Of a stretch of 64,000 bases of DNA, positions 11,100 through 55,200 are shown piece after piece. Numbering within the stretch: position 1 is the first letter of the stretch; each line of letters starts with the position of its first letter. The notes beneath the pieces were generated by a model. That model saw only the letters and a list, made by a program, of their open reading frames with translations, was not told where the DNA came from and ran no database searches. Location: assembly GCF_028372415.1 (NCBI RefSeq), contig NC_092877.1, forward strand, positions 386,743,342 to 386,807,341, read 5' to 3'. This stretch comes from Notamacropus eugenii (taxonomy: Eukaryota; Chordata; Mammalia; Diprotodontia; Macropodidae). The position numbers and the translations under genes were made by a program.

Positions 11100-11745
11100 T
11101 CCTCCTTCCTCCCTCACTCAGTGACCTCTCTTCCTTTCACGTTCATGCCACTCATCTTTACCACCTAATCAAAGTCCTGGTGGCTGCCATTCACAGACCC
11201 CACAGCTCATGCTTCTACCTTCTTCTATGAGTGCTATGCCTGACTCACAATTCTTCTCTCCCTCCCAATTCTTGCCATTATACCGAGGGACCTCAACATC
11301 AATAATGACTCTCGCTCAAATCTAACCCTAACCACTCAGCTCCTCAGTCTGCTCACCTCCCAGGAGCTCCTCCTCCACCCCACCTCAACCACACACAAAG
11401 TTGGTTATCTCCTCCACTTTTCCATCACCCACAGATGGATACCTCCAGTTTGAAGAATTCTGAACCCTCCGTATCCAACCCTAATCTACTGGCTTTTCAG
11501 CTCCTCCTCAGTCCTCCGTTACATAACCCTGCTCTTCAGGTCACTGTGACCTCCACACGTTCTCTCCCAGGCCACCTACCCTGCACTCACCACTTTCTCC
11601 CCTTCTCCCCATCTTCGTCCCTTGATGAACACTAGTTCCACTCTACCCTCTCCTTTTCTCTTGAATTCCTGCCCCCCATCATAGCCCCAACTACACCCAG
11701 CCAAGCTTCAGCCTTGGATCACTCCCACACATACACGTGTTGCTG
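11100..11745 (+). repeat. L2-like LINE, endonuclease region (5' half of a split copy)
   Basis: The plus-strand text matches the endonuclease part of an L2/CR1-clade ORF, including a degenerate 'gacctcaacatcaataatga' (the Asp-Leu-Asn-Ile core of the GDFN/GDLN motif of APE-type endonucleases). It stops at about 11745, where an antisense L1 begins, and the same LINE resumes with its reverse transcriptase region at about 12895. The copy is old and not open. Confidence 0.65.
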
Positions 11746-12893
11746 AACAGTCTGAGATGGCAAGCAATCTGATATAGGTTATACATGTGTAAACCATTTC
11801 CATATTAGTAATTTTGTGCAAGACTAAGACAAAGAATGTTTCAGTCTGTATTCAGACAACAACAGTTATTTTTCTGGAGGCGGATAGCATTTCTCATCAT
11901 TAGTCCTTTGGGATTGTCTTGGATCATTGTATTACCGAGAACAGCTAGGCCATTTGGAGTTCTTCATTGTACAAGTTCTCGGGGTTCTGTAACTTCACTT
12001 TGTATACCTTCACATAAGCCTTTGCAGGTTTTTCTGAAATCCGCCTGCTTGCCATTTCCTGTAGCACAGTAATATTCCATTACAATCACACGCTGTAACT
12101 GGTCCAGCCATTCCCCAATGGATGGGCATCCCCCAATTCCCAGTTCTTAGCCACCACAAAAAGAGCTGCTATAAATATTTTTGTACAAGTAGGCTGTTTT
12201 CCCTTTTGAAAACAAATTCTTTGAGATCCAGAGCTAGCCGTGGTACGGCTGGATCGAGGGGGACGTACACATTTATAGCCTTTTGTGTTTAGTTCCAAAT
12301 TGCTTTTCAGAAAGGTTGGACAGTTCACAACTCCACCAACAGTGCGTTAGTGTCCCTATTTTCCCACCTTCCCTTCCACATTTATCAGTCCCTTTTTGCC
12401 CGTTAGTCAATCTGATGGGGGGAGGTGGCACCTCAGGCTTGCTTTAGTTTGTATTTCTCTAATAGTGATGGAGAGCGCTTGTTCATATGCCTGTAACCAC
12501 AGTTAACTTTTCCTCCCAAAAACTGACTGTTTCTATCCTTTCACCATTTATCAACTGGGGAATAATTTCTATTCTTTTAAAATGGACTCAGTTCTCTGTA
12601 CATTTGAGAAATTAGGCCTTGACTAGAGGTATCTGCTGTAAAAAATTTCCCCCAGTTTTCTGTTTTCCTTGGTTGCGCTGGTTTTGTTTTTGCAAGAAAC
12701 TTTAAAAGTTTTGTATATTCCAAATCATCCATTTTACATTTTATATGCTGGATCTTGTTTGGTTCTAAATTCTTTCCTTCTAACAGGTAAACTATTCCAT
12801 GCTGTCCTGATTTACTTATGGTACGGCTCTTTATGTCTAAATCATGTATCCATTCTGACCTTGTGATGCAAGACGTTGGTCTATACCCACTAG
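11745..12893 (-). repeat. L1 LINE 3' fragment inserted in an L2-like copy
   Basis: Read on the minus strand, this is the 3' end of a marsupial L1: end of ORF2 and 3' UTR. Typical phrases on the plus strand are 'gcaagcaatctgatataggt', 'gtcctttgggattgtcttgg', 'tagcacagtaatattccatt' and 'aaaaagagctgctataaata'. The extreme 3' tail is missing. Open frames across it are broken. It separates two halves of one L2-like LINE, so it is the younger insertion. Confidence 0.85.
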
Positions 12894-12894
12894 T

Positions 12895-14325
12895 TTATTT
12901 TCAACCTCTCCCGGTCTCCTGGCTCCTTTCCTACTGCCTAGAAACATGTCCACGTCTCCCCTACCCTGAAGAACCCCTCACTTGAGGCACTCCTTCTGTC
13001 CCTGCTGTCATCCTATGTCTTGTCTGCGCTTTGTAGCTCAACTCCTTGAAAAGGTCATCTAAATTGGGCGCCTCTTCTTTCTTTCCTCTCCCTCCCCTTA
13101 ATGTCCTACAGTCTGGCTTCAGAGTTCATCATTCCACAGAAACTTCTCTTCAGAGTTAACAGTGATCTCTTAATCACCAAATCCAAGCCTCATTCTCCTT
13201 GAGCTGTCTGCAGCTGTGGACACTGTGGCTCATCTCCTCCTTGACACTCTCTTCTCCCTGGGCTTTCAGGACTCCCCACTCTCTTGGCTCTCCTCCTCCT
13301 TCTCTAACTGCTCCTCCCCTGTCTCCTTTGCTGGAACCTCCAACTGTAGGTCTCCCTCAGAGTCTTTCCTGGGCCCTCTTCTCTTTTTTCTCCATACCAC
13401 TTCCCATCAACTCCCATGGATTTAACAACCCTCTCTATGCTGATGATTCTCATTCTTGCCCAGTCTCTTTGCTGACCTCCAATCTCACATCTGAATGTCC
13501 AGTGGACATCTTGAACTCAATATGTCCAAAATGGAACTCTTCTTTACTCCTACCCCCCCACAACTTCCCAGTCCCTCACACTTACAATCTCGGAGTCATC
13601 CTAGACTCCTCTCTCATCACCACCCCAGATCCAATATGGCGCCAAGATTTGTCACTTTCACCTTTGCAACATCTCCCCCCTACACCTCCTTCTCTCCTCT
13701 GACCCTGCCCCCACCCTGGCGCAGACCCTCTCCCCTCACACCTGGACCACTGTAATAACTGCTGGGGGTCTGCCTGCCTCAAGTCTCACCCTGCTCATCC
13801 ATCCTCCATTCAGCCTCCAAAATGACCTTTCTAAAGTGCAGGTCCAACCATGTCACTCCCTTACTCAATCTACCTCAGTGGCTCCCTATTGCCTCAAGAT
13901 CAAGCCCTTTATCACCTCTCCACCTCCTCCCTTTCCCGTTTTCTTTCACCTTGTTCCCCAACAGGTGTTCTTCTCTTTCATTCAGGGACACAAGCCTCCT
14001 GGCTGGGCCATAACCAGAAGCTCTGTCTCCCTGCTCGTCTCCTCTGCCTGGATGGCTCTCCCTTCTCTGCTCTGTCGACTGACCTCCCTGGCTTAAGTCC
14101 AAACGAAACCCCCACTTTCTACAGGAAGCCTTCCCTTTTCATTATCATCCATTGATTGTGTGCATAGCTCACTGCATGTTTGTCTACATACTGTCTCCCC
14201 CATGACACTGCGAGCTCCTGGAGGATGAAATCTGGGCTTTGCCTTTTCATGCTGCCAGCATTTATCACAGTACCTTGTACATAGTAGGTGCTTAATGTTT
14301 GTTGAATGAATGAAAAACTGAATTT
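12895..14325 (+). repeat. L2-like LINE, reverse transcriptase region to 3' end
   Basis: This is the second half of the split LINE. Broken frames show the CR1/L2 reverse-transcriptase landmarks: DTVAHLLLDTLFSLGFQDSP (from FDTVDH), FLGPLLFFL (from GSVLGPLLF), YADDSHSC (the YADD active site) and LGVILDSSL. The 3' end has 'gtccaaccatgtcactccct', 'gcctcaagatcaagcccttt' and, at 14275-14310, 'acatagtaggtgcttaatgt' with the 'tgttgaatgaatga' tail. Total preserved length with 11100-11745 is about 2 kb. Confidence 0.85.
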
Positions 14326-14819
14326 TAAAAAAATAGGAGAGGCTTTAGGAGGGAAAGAGATGACCTCAATTTTGGCTATTTTGAATTTGAAATGCCCAAC
14401 AGGCAATGGCAATGGGAGACGAGCTCAGGGAGGACTGAGGCTAAATTATGAAGACCCAAGCATGACTTTGTTCTGCCCTCTGAAGTCAAACGGAAACATC
14501 AAATCCTTGAACACAGTTCTTATGTCCCTTCTTTTCCAGGCTAAATAGCCCTTGTTGGCATGGACCTATGGCCTGTCCCCATACTAGCTGTCATGCTCTG
14601 GGTGCCCTCTGGCTCAACACTGAGCCTTCTCTGCTTCAAGAGCCCAAACAAAACCCAAGGGCAAGTCCCCCCTTACTGCAGCCCCAGCTTACAGCACTTT
14701 GGGGCTGCCCCTCATGCTGCTGTTCCCTAAATATCAGACAAAGGGACGTCTTAGCATGTTTCTCCCCCACCTTGTGCTTGTGAAATTGACTTTTCTGGAC
14801 TAGTGTTAAGGCATTTATC

Positions 14820-15510
14820 TCCATCACATTTCACCGTTTTTGTTTTTAAATTAATCCAATATTCCAGCCTGTCAAGGTCTTTTTGGAACCTGGCAGCTTG
14901 CGGCTTAGCTCTCCTTCCCAGTTTGGGAAGCACGATGTGCCTGCTCTCTCTGCTTTAATGACAGCCGTGGATAAAAATGCTCACCTGCACAGGGCCAAAC
15001 TGATCTCTGGAGCACTCTACTGAAGACCTCTGGCTAAGCTGATGTGCAGTTGTTACTGGCTCCTGGAGTCCAGTCATTCAGGAAGCTCCAAATCCGTTGG
15101 ATTGCCTTATTTCCCAGTCTGCATGTCTCCAATCCACCCCCCCCCCCCCATCTCCCTACCCCCAAGAGAGCAGGAGTTACTTCATGAACGGCTTTGCTCA
15201 AGTCTAGGTGGATTGTCCACAGCAGGGCTTTGCACACACTACAGCTGCTGTGCACTTCACTTGAAAATATAAAAACCACTTCTAGCTCGATGGCTGTACC
15301 AGGTTGCTCAGAAGCAAAGAGCAGGACAGAGTTGACATCATCTCCCTGCTCCCCAATAACCCTGTCAAAGAAAGGAAAGGCTTGCGGGTCATGCTCCCTC
15401 GAGGAAAGTCCTCCTTCCTCTTTATGACCTCCTTAAGAATAGGTTCTGAAGTTCTGCCAGGAAACAAAGCCAAGCTCCCAGCAAATGTTCCCAGAGAACC
15501 TTCCTTGCTC
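14820..15510 (-). repeat. CR1/L3-type LINE remnant
   Basis: Read on the minus strand, a broken reverse-transcriptase frame includes LLWTIHLDLSKAVHEVTPAL (15190-15250), close to the HLDLSKAFDTV core of CR1/L3 elements. On the plus strand the order 'attccagcctgtcaaggtct', 'tggagcactctactgaagac', 'tttgctcaagtctaggtgga' and 'gaagttctgccaggaaacaa' matches the antisense text of ancient amniote CR1/L3 copies as I remember it. It holds a C run at 15138-15151. Being inactive in therian mammals for a very long time, it is among the oldest fossils in the window. Confidence 0.75.
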
Positions 15511-15539
15511 CCTTGGACCTTCAGGATCCAACAGGAAAT

Positions 15540-15965
15540 CCTCTCCTTGATGTTTCAAGTCCTCCCCACTCTACTCTCCCCCCCACCTCTTCATGTCTGG
15601 TGCTCAAGACCCTCCATAGCCTCTCTGGTCTTCTCTCATCTGACTCCTCACCCCCCTGTATCCTTCAATTCAGTGACATTGGCCTCCTAGCTGCTCCCCA
15701 AATCAGACAGACAAGATAGTCCCTCTCTGACTGCCATCCCCCAGGCCTGGAACTTACCTCACTTCCCACCTTCCACAGGCTCTCAAGCTCCCTTCCCTCT
15801 GATGATCATCTCCAGTTTATCATGCCTATAGCTTATTTACATGGTGTCTCCCCCATTAGATGGTGAGCTCCTTGCTGGCAAGGACTCTCTTTTGTCTGTT
15901 TTTGTATCCCCAGCATTTGGCAACAGAAGGTACTTAATCAATGCTTGTTGGCTTGGCACGTTCTG
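15540..15965 (+). repeat. L2-like LINE 3' part
   Basis: The order 'agaccctccatagcctctct', 'gccatcccccaggcctggaa', 'agatggtgagctccttgctg', 'tttgtatccccagcatttgg' and 'tacttaatcaatgcttgttg' is the 3' region of an L2/CR1-clade LINE in sense orientation, ending just past 15950. Confidence 0.8.
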
Positions 15966-17317
15966 TTCTAGTCAAAAAGACCTGCACCCAACATTCCATC
16001 TCCATGTCTTTATATGAGCAATCCGCCATATTTAAGAGGTGCTCCGCTCTCCTGAACCCCAGCTTTGCTCCAGGTGATATTTCCTGAGCCCCAGTTTTCA
16101 AAGGGCCTCCCAGGTCACCTCACTAACCTCCTTTTACGGAATGAGTGAGGGGTGGGAGCCTCTGGAAGAGACTTGTTGAAGGCCATACAGCATCAAAAGT
16201 AGATCTGGTGGCACATTGCTGGGAATACTGAAGAGAGCAGGAGCAGACCAGAACTCAAGGCAAACCTTCTCAAGGAGCTGAAGGAAGTTGCTCCTTTCCT
16301 GGGACAAAGCAGGGCTCCCCTGAGTGGCACTGGGTGGAGGGAGGGATGTTTTTGGAAAAGAACATGATGTAAAAGCAAAATTTATCAATAAACAATTAAA
16401 ATAAGTCATTCAGCGTCTCAACAATAGGCTGTAGAAATTGTAAATGCCCAGGGCAAAAACATGACCTTCCAGTGCATCTATTTAGCACCATTCCTAAACA
16501 ACGATCAGAAGTCCAGAAAGACGAACATTTCTCAATTTCTCCACAGGCACTGAGGACATATGGGCAGAACCTCAGAATGCTCAGTCACATTTCAAAGTCT
16601 CAGTCCCAAGGGCTTACTAGGTGGAAGCTCTAGGCATCTCTTGGTCCTGACTCCAGTAGAAATCAGTCAGTGCCTGTGTGTGGTTGGGAGATTCTAGTGA
16701 CTATGGAATGGAGGCCAGAGGAATCCCAATTCCACTTCTGTGACTCATAGAAAATGAGTTTTATACCAAGAGCCAGTGAGATAAAAAATCAGGTACAAAA
16801 AATGGCGTGGTTTCTAACTTGTTAGCACTTGAGTCAACACTTTGGGGGGATAGTGTATCCCCAACACTGAGCACACTGTCAGGCACAGAGTAAGCACTTT
16901 CAAAATGCTAAGTGACTGACTGGTGTTTGAGGAGCTAGGAATGGGAAAATCAAGGCTAGTGAGGGGTGAGAAGAGAGGCAAAACAAATACTGCAGGTATG
17001 GTCTTCTCCATTTTGCTTTTGCCCCAACCTAACAAAAGGTGGCAAATGGTTAATGTTGTCACCAAAGAGAAGAAAATCTCTAGATATCTTGATTCAGGGA
17101 CATTATCTTCCTAGCCCTCTTGGCCAAAGAGTAGACTCGGAGCCACCTGAGAAAGGGTCAGGAGGTGGGAATATACAAGACCCTCAAATAACCATCCTAA
17201 CTAGGCAGCAGCATTTTCAACCAGCATCAAAAGCAACCACAATCTGGCTGGTGCTGCCTGTGAGAGTAAAATCAAAACCCGGCTGGAGAGAAGGCTCTCA
17301 TTGACTCGGTACTTGAG
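15966..17317. other. intergenic spacer beside the ACAP2 3' end
   Basis: There is no gene visible in this stretch. An L2-like 3' end in antisense may lie near 16840-16930 ('cactgagcacactgtcaggc'). The remainder is unassigned AT-rich sequence up to the ACAP2 polyadenylation site. Confidence 0.5.
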
Positions 17318-20300
17318 TTTTCAGCGTACAAAGTCTTTATTCCAGTACACTATTTACAATGCTTACATAATGTACATTCCAAAAGAACAAGAGCAGGTAC
17401 AGGTCTGCATTTACAATGAAGACAAGTCACCGTCAAGTCTGATACACCAATCTACGGATTAAATGAAGGCCCAAGAAACCCCCAAGGAATGCCCGTGAGC
17501 AGGCTCGAACTGAGCCTCTCATTCCGAACGTCCTCCTGAGCTGACGATCTTTACCTGCTTACAATCACATGGGTTTACTAAGGTCTTCTACATCCTTTGG
17601 GGAAAAACAGGATCAGATGGAACATAACATGACAGATGCTAAAAGAATAAATGCCACACAAGAGAATATTCACCATTTTCTGCAATGAAAAAACTACTCA
17701 TTTTACACCTGAAAACAGAAAATGTATGTAAACAGAAAGAATGTCTAGGAAAATTAGTCTCAATTGTAGAGCGGACTCACTGAAATTCAATTCGAAATGG
17801 CTCACTTTGAGGCTGGGGAATGTTAGCGTCTTCACGTCCCAAAGGCCGCGAGTCAGGGAGAAGGGCTGTCTGGCTGCCCGCCACAAGGTGGAGCCATCTC
17901 AGGTCATCTTCCTGCTGACGCGGAGCGAGGGCCCGGGCTCCTGCTGCACATTCTCATGGGAAAGGGGCAGATGCGCACAGGAATTCATTGGAAAGCCTGT
18001 CTCCGAGGCTCAGAGCCTTTTTCGAGTCCATATCAATATTCAAAACAGGAAAGGGCATGAAATGTCAAAGATACACCTCTGAGAGCGCAGCCCCCTGGGG
18101 ACAGCGCTGCTATTCAAAACAGATTGAATTCTGTTAGAAATGAGAGCAAATAGTTCTAATCTTTTTGGTTTATTATAATCATGTCTTTTTACAAAGAAAT
18201 ATAAAAAATGTTGCTACATGTGTAAGGTTACTTTTTAAAATACTGCTTAATACATCAGAGATCATTAAACTGTTTAAGCCATGAAACGAAAGGAAAATTT
18301 CAAAATTCACTCATAAGAAGATGAAAGCATACGCATGTACAACTTTCAGAAAGCACAGAAGACGCCAAGTCTACCGGGAAGACCGATAGCGATCAAACAC
18401 TCTTAGAAATACCTGAATTTGGGAGCATTGTACCGAGAGTAATTAAAAAAAAAGTAGCATTTTGTTGCAATGAGGGCATGACACGATTCAACCAGCATAT
18501 AACCTAAAAAGAAGAGCTTTCAAAATAAATTGTATCTTCTGTATTCTGTTCTCAGATCGAATGATACACATTCAGACTTTTAAAATGCTAACGAGCCAGA
18601 CAATCTGCGGTATGATGTATTATAAAAAGCAGCCATGACAGCGAGAGCTGAATGGTCCCCATGCCCCTCGGTCCCAAGGCTGAGCAGGCGCCTCTTCAGA
18701 TCCAGCCAACAACTTGTATTGTTTAAACCACAATCTCCCATGACTGATCCACCGTCACTACTTAATAAAACTCAGGTGTGTTGCATATGATAAAATACAT
18801 TACAGTACAGGGTCTGTACTGCAGCAAAAACAAAACAAAACATGGAATTGGCTGGAAATGAGTCACAGGCCTGAAATGAATCTCCAACGAAATCAGCCTA
18901 TGGGACGCTAGGAAGCTGGATCCAGAATTCATTTCTGCCCCTTCACTCCCTTCCTAGGTTACCTCCCAGTCAGCCTAAGAGACCAAGCAGCACAGATGTG
19001 TCATCTGGTGGCCAAAACCGAGTCCTCCAAGAAAAGACTGAACTTTGAAGATTTCAGAAAGCCACAGTTGTAGTTAGTGCTCCCAGTGAATTCTAAGTGA
19101 CTAAGCAGCTGCATGCAGTGGAGAGGAGAGAGGGGCCCGTAGCACCAGAGGACACTGCTTAGCACCGAGTGGCCTGAGCAGCAGAGGCTTGGGGGGGTGG
19201 GGAGGAGGGGACCACCAGAGCTGACTCTAAAATCGTACTTACAGAGCGCTCTGGTTCTGTGCCCTTGCATTGATTTACGCATTTTCTTCAGAGCTGTAGT
19301 AGCTTACTTTGTAATCAGGGTATATACTAGATGGGTTTTGCTGAAAACAGGCTAGATTTTTTTTTTAAAGGAAGTAATTATAATCTAAAGGCATACAAAA
19401 ATGTGCTTTCAGGACTTAAGTTTACATTTTCTCTTATCTATATGGCAGGGAAGCAATAGGACTTAAATCCTAATTTTAAAATGACAAAATTAGTCTCTAA
19501 CACTCATCAGAGACCAGTGATTGCTGACCACTAGGCAAGCTTGGATAATTGATAGAATTTAAACAAATTAGATTACTGAAGTTTTTCTCTAGCATGGTTC
19601 TTCATAAAACTACTTGCTTTGACATTAAATCACTTGATAAAGTAATTAACTCTGACCTATTTAAAAATCCAATGCTGGAAATTAGGATCTACTCGATAAC
19701 ACATTGCTTCTCCACTTATGCAATAATGAGAACAGATTCCCAAAGCTCTACTTGAAGACCAAGTGTCGACATTCCAATTTTATTCCTTAGCGACATGATT
19801 CATAAGTAATGCACAATCACACATGAGGGGTGGCTACATACACAGGAAGCGTCGAGAGCGTACGTGACAATGTTGGGACATCAGACATGACAAAGGGAGC
19901 CTTGTGCTAAAAAGGTCAAGAGCTACATCTCTGATGCTCTGGAATGAAAAGAACTGAGATCAATACAGTTTGTGAACAGAGAACATGCATCTACTCACTA
20001 AAGCTGGGCCAGAGCCAGGGCAGGCGCCCAGCAGGGTGGGTCAGAGCCCAGGAAAGGATGGGCAAAGTTGTTCCCTTTCCAGGTCAGAGTCAAGGAGGCA
20101 AGGGGAGTAAGCCCTTGCTTCTCCTGACAGAGACAAAAACACCAATCTGCAGCTCCATTTGGAGCAGGGGCTAAGAGGAAACCTCTAAAGCTAAGTCTTC
20201 CATTTTCTAGTCAGCTACTTTGAGAGCAACATCCTGATTAGAGTTTAATTTTGAACACGTTCAAGTACATTTTGGAAAATAACTCTGTTGCATCAATCAA

Positions 20301-20938
20301 TCAATCAATCTGGCACGGGACCAAGAAGCTGAACTCACGAGACAGACTCCCAAGGCTGAGGCTCTGTGGGTGGGAGGGCAAGGCTGTTCCATCAATGGCT
20401 GGGAACCCTGGACCTGAGCCTGGGATTGGACCACTGGGATCATGGACTTTTTTCCTCAACTTGAAAATCATATACTGCACATGGGATGAGAAGGCTTTCA
20501 TTCTGCTGGGCCACAGAACTAGCCCTGGCCCTGAGCTCTGGCTGTGTGGACATGGTTAATGGAATGTACTAAGCGTAACTCATGGAAACAGATGGCTGTG
20601 GTCCCTTTAAAAAACAGGGCTTGGAAAAATCCCCAAAATAACCCATGCTAAGTGGCTTCACCTGGCTCTGACCTTGTTTCAGCACAGCAAGCCCCTAAAG
20701 CAGGTCCCTTGAACCCATTTCCTAAAGAGGCCTAAAGCAGTCTCCCCTCCCAGCGTGCAGAGACACTAATTCACTAAACTGTTTCCACATGGAACTGGCA
20801 AGGAAGGTACCTTTTCCCATCACTCATTCACTATCTACAAAACCTGAATATGCAGCATAAAGTGGGAGGAAAATGTGCATTTTCAGCTGAGTGAAAAAGA
20901 GGGCACCAGATTTAATGTGTTTCCCTTCTTTAAAAAAA
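17318..20938 (-). other. ACAP2: ACAP2 3' UTR
   Basis: From the stop codon (20939) down to about 17318 the sequence is nearly free of interspersed repeats, unlike everything around it. That fits a long, conserved 3' UTR; human ACAP2 also has a 3' UTR of several kilobases. The minus strand carries AATAAA at 17341-17336, followed by 'gactttgtacgctgaaaac', which I take as the distal polyadenylation signal. Internal AATAAA hexamers occur at 18174-18169 and near 19782, and could give shorter transcripts. AU-rich runs occur in 18120-18320. The exact ends need transcript data. Confidence 0.75.
17336..17341 (-). terminator. ACAP2: ACAP2 distal polyadenylation signal AATAAA
   Basis: The minus strand reads AATAAA here, about 3.6 kb past the stop codon and at the border between repeat-poor and repeat-rich sequence. 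Cleavage would be expected 10-25 bases further, near 17318. Confidence 0.65.
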
Positions 20939-52244
<31,306 letters not shown>

Positions 52245-55200
52245 CTAAACAAACAGAAAGTAATTCAGTTATTTGTAAACACAATTTATTTCATTTGCTG
52301 ACCAAAATAATTTTTTTTACTCTTGGAAGACTAACACAAACCGGACCACAAAATTATGTTTTTAGAACTAAGTCAAGACCATTTTTGTCAGTGTAAGATG
52401 CATATGGCAAAACAGAAGGATGAAAAAAGAGGGAAAGCCAGCATTTTTAAACTGCAGAGTTTAAATTTTGATTAAAGGAAATAGTTACTTGAATTAGTTC
52501 CTCTATGGAATATGAATTTCTACTCTAACAAATATTATTCTTTAGTACTCCCATATTAGATAAAAAACTAGCATTGTAAAAATCCCCTCATATTTTTTTG
52601 AACCATTTCTGCATAAGGAATCCCAAACAGTGGAGTTTTTTGTTTCTGTTTTTAGTGTCTGGATGGAGATAAACACAGCAGGAGTGGGAGAGGGAGAGAG
52701 TGGGTGAGAAGGGACTTTGATCTTCCATATCGCCCATCCATCACAGGAAATGTGAAATCAATGCTATTTTATGACTGCGAAACTTTTGTACTATAGGAGG
52801 ACTGCTGAAGGGGAGCAGACAAACTCCTCACAAGCACTTCATCTGAGAAAACTGGAAATGATTCATTTTAGAACTGAAATCAAGGCCTGTCTGTGTGCTG
52901 TGCGAGCATGAGGTGTGTGCGTGTGTGTGTGTGTGTGTGCGCGTGCATGCGTGTGTGCGCTCATGTACACCCAGACACACACCTCACTCCCCCACCCCGC
53001 GGCCCAAGGCCACAACTTGACTCCTCAGTCTCACTTTCACATGAACACTTCCAAACCGTAAGCTCAAAGTTAGGCGGCCTGTGAACCTTGTCATCCAGGC
53101 TGATCCTTCTGCACTGTGCGGCAGTGGGTGCTGTACCTGCTCCCCAAAGTGCCTGTGATCTCCTTTAGAAAAAAGATTAAATAAGGTAACATTGACTCAT
53201 TCTGAGCTACAAAAAATCAAAAGGGTCCCAAATTCTTTTAATTTCATAGCCTCAATCTGGCTATTTAGCAAAGGAAGCAAAACTCCTCAAACATAAAAGC
53301 TAAACCATTTCAGTCATTTTACATCAGCTCCGTGTCAGATCATTTTGATTTCAAACATTAGTAATTAACCCATTAGCAGCTGGAAATTTTACCTTTTCAC
53401 TCTAACAAAGCCACATGAAAGTGTTCAACAGAAACGCTGCCAGCCCCTAAGAATCCTCCAGTTATCAAGGGGAAAGCCAGGCCTCCCAGACGGGGAAATC
53501 ATTCACTACAAGGCAATGTGCTCCCCCTTTTGGAGGAAGACAGCTCTTCCGTGAAGTCTTTTCCCCTTTGTATTGCCTCTGCCATCTGACAAGACAGAGA
53601 TCATAGCAAGGTATCCAGGCATAAGCCTGGTGCATGTTACTTCTATGAGAAAATCACCAAAATACAGGTTAGCAAAGGAAGATATTCCAGGCTTAATCTG
53701 TGCTTCTGGTCATGGGTAGTTAGACAGGTTAAAGGTGATGCCTACACACGCAAAAGAAACAGCCCAGCCCAGCCACACTGGAGGACGTGCAATGGAACAA
53801 GTCTCTGCATTCCGTCAGGTATGCAGTGCAACCGCCAATGCCTCCTCCATTTGCTGCACTGCTGTGGACAAAAAGACAGTGGTTGGGGGCTGATGGGAAT
53901 GATACAACAAGTTGCCAAACTTCTGGCCATTTTAGAAAGTCCTTCTCAACAAGAATCACGGAAAAGATGGCTGCCTGGCCCTCCCCCCAGCGCTGGGGAT
54001 TCTTTTTGTGGACTATCAGCACTGATTCTGGAGCTCTATCCTGATGTCACCTTGGCCCAGGTGGATGAGATTCTTGGTCACCTCCACCCACTGTTCACTA
54101 TGCTTGGGGAATGCAGATTAACTTGGCAAACAAAATTAGGGCAAATCACCAAGGAAAGCAAAAAGGAAATAACAGATCTTGTAGCCAAACCAACCAAAAA
54201 GGGGTGAGTAGGGCTGTTGCTCCTCTTAACTCCACATGAAGTGGTCCCCACCTACCCTGCTTGGCTCTTGAGCTGTCTCTAGATCCTGTTAGGGAATGGA
54301 CACATGGCAGGTCGGTGTGGGCAATGGCAGGGAAGGGAGGAGGTACACAGACTAATGAGGAAATCTATTCTTGACATTCTATGCAAGTCCTGCTCCTGGG
54401 AATGCTCTCATTAAGTTAAGAATTCAACCTGTGAAGGCCACATCCAACTGTGAGTTAAACCTTCAGGAATATAGCTCTAACACCAGAATCTTCTATTTTG
54501 GTAACCATGATGAGAGCCAAGGGCATATGATACATGAGCTTCTCAGGAAAGTAAAAACAAAGTCTAATAAGCTAACTGTAGAAATAGGTTCAGCTTCATA
54601 CTAGTGCACTCTATATGTAAGAAAGACACAGCCAGGATTTAGGGCCATAAAATTAAATGAGCAAAAATGAGATGTTCCTTGATACTTTTTAAAACGATTA
54701 GACTATGAGGACTTTAAAACCAAATTTTCGGAGGGCAGTGCCACAACAGTGGACCATTTACCTTCAACCCATCAGGATTCTTCCTTCTTCATGAACTAGT
54801 CTCACAGCTATGCCTGAAGTCAAGAGCAGCGATCAGCTTCCTGCTTCCAAACTAAGCTCAGTTTTAACCCTAACAGCAAGATGCAGGAATAAAGCACTAG
54901 TTTGATTACGTTCTGAGGAATGACACATCAGCTGAACATGAAATAAATTTGAACGTGTGCTTGCTACAAAATGCTGATAATATCAAATTCTATTTATTTT
55001 TTACCCTTTTGTTTTTTTTTAAAGCAGAGTATAGTAACAAAAGGCTCTGGAAACTTAGGTACAAAAGACTCACTATTTCTAACCTCATACCAAAGGGGCT
55101 CAAGCTACCCCAGCACTGAAAATAGCCACACACAGAAACTTCCTGCACGGCTGCCCAAGACAGGTCTTTCTGTTTCTGTCAGGGACTGGAAATAAAGCAA

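Noticed and set aside
13199-13702. 167-codon plus frame as a gene
   Set aside because: It is the degenerate RT region of an L2-like LINE (YADD block and LGVILDSS).
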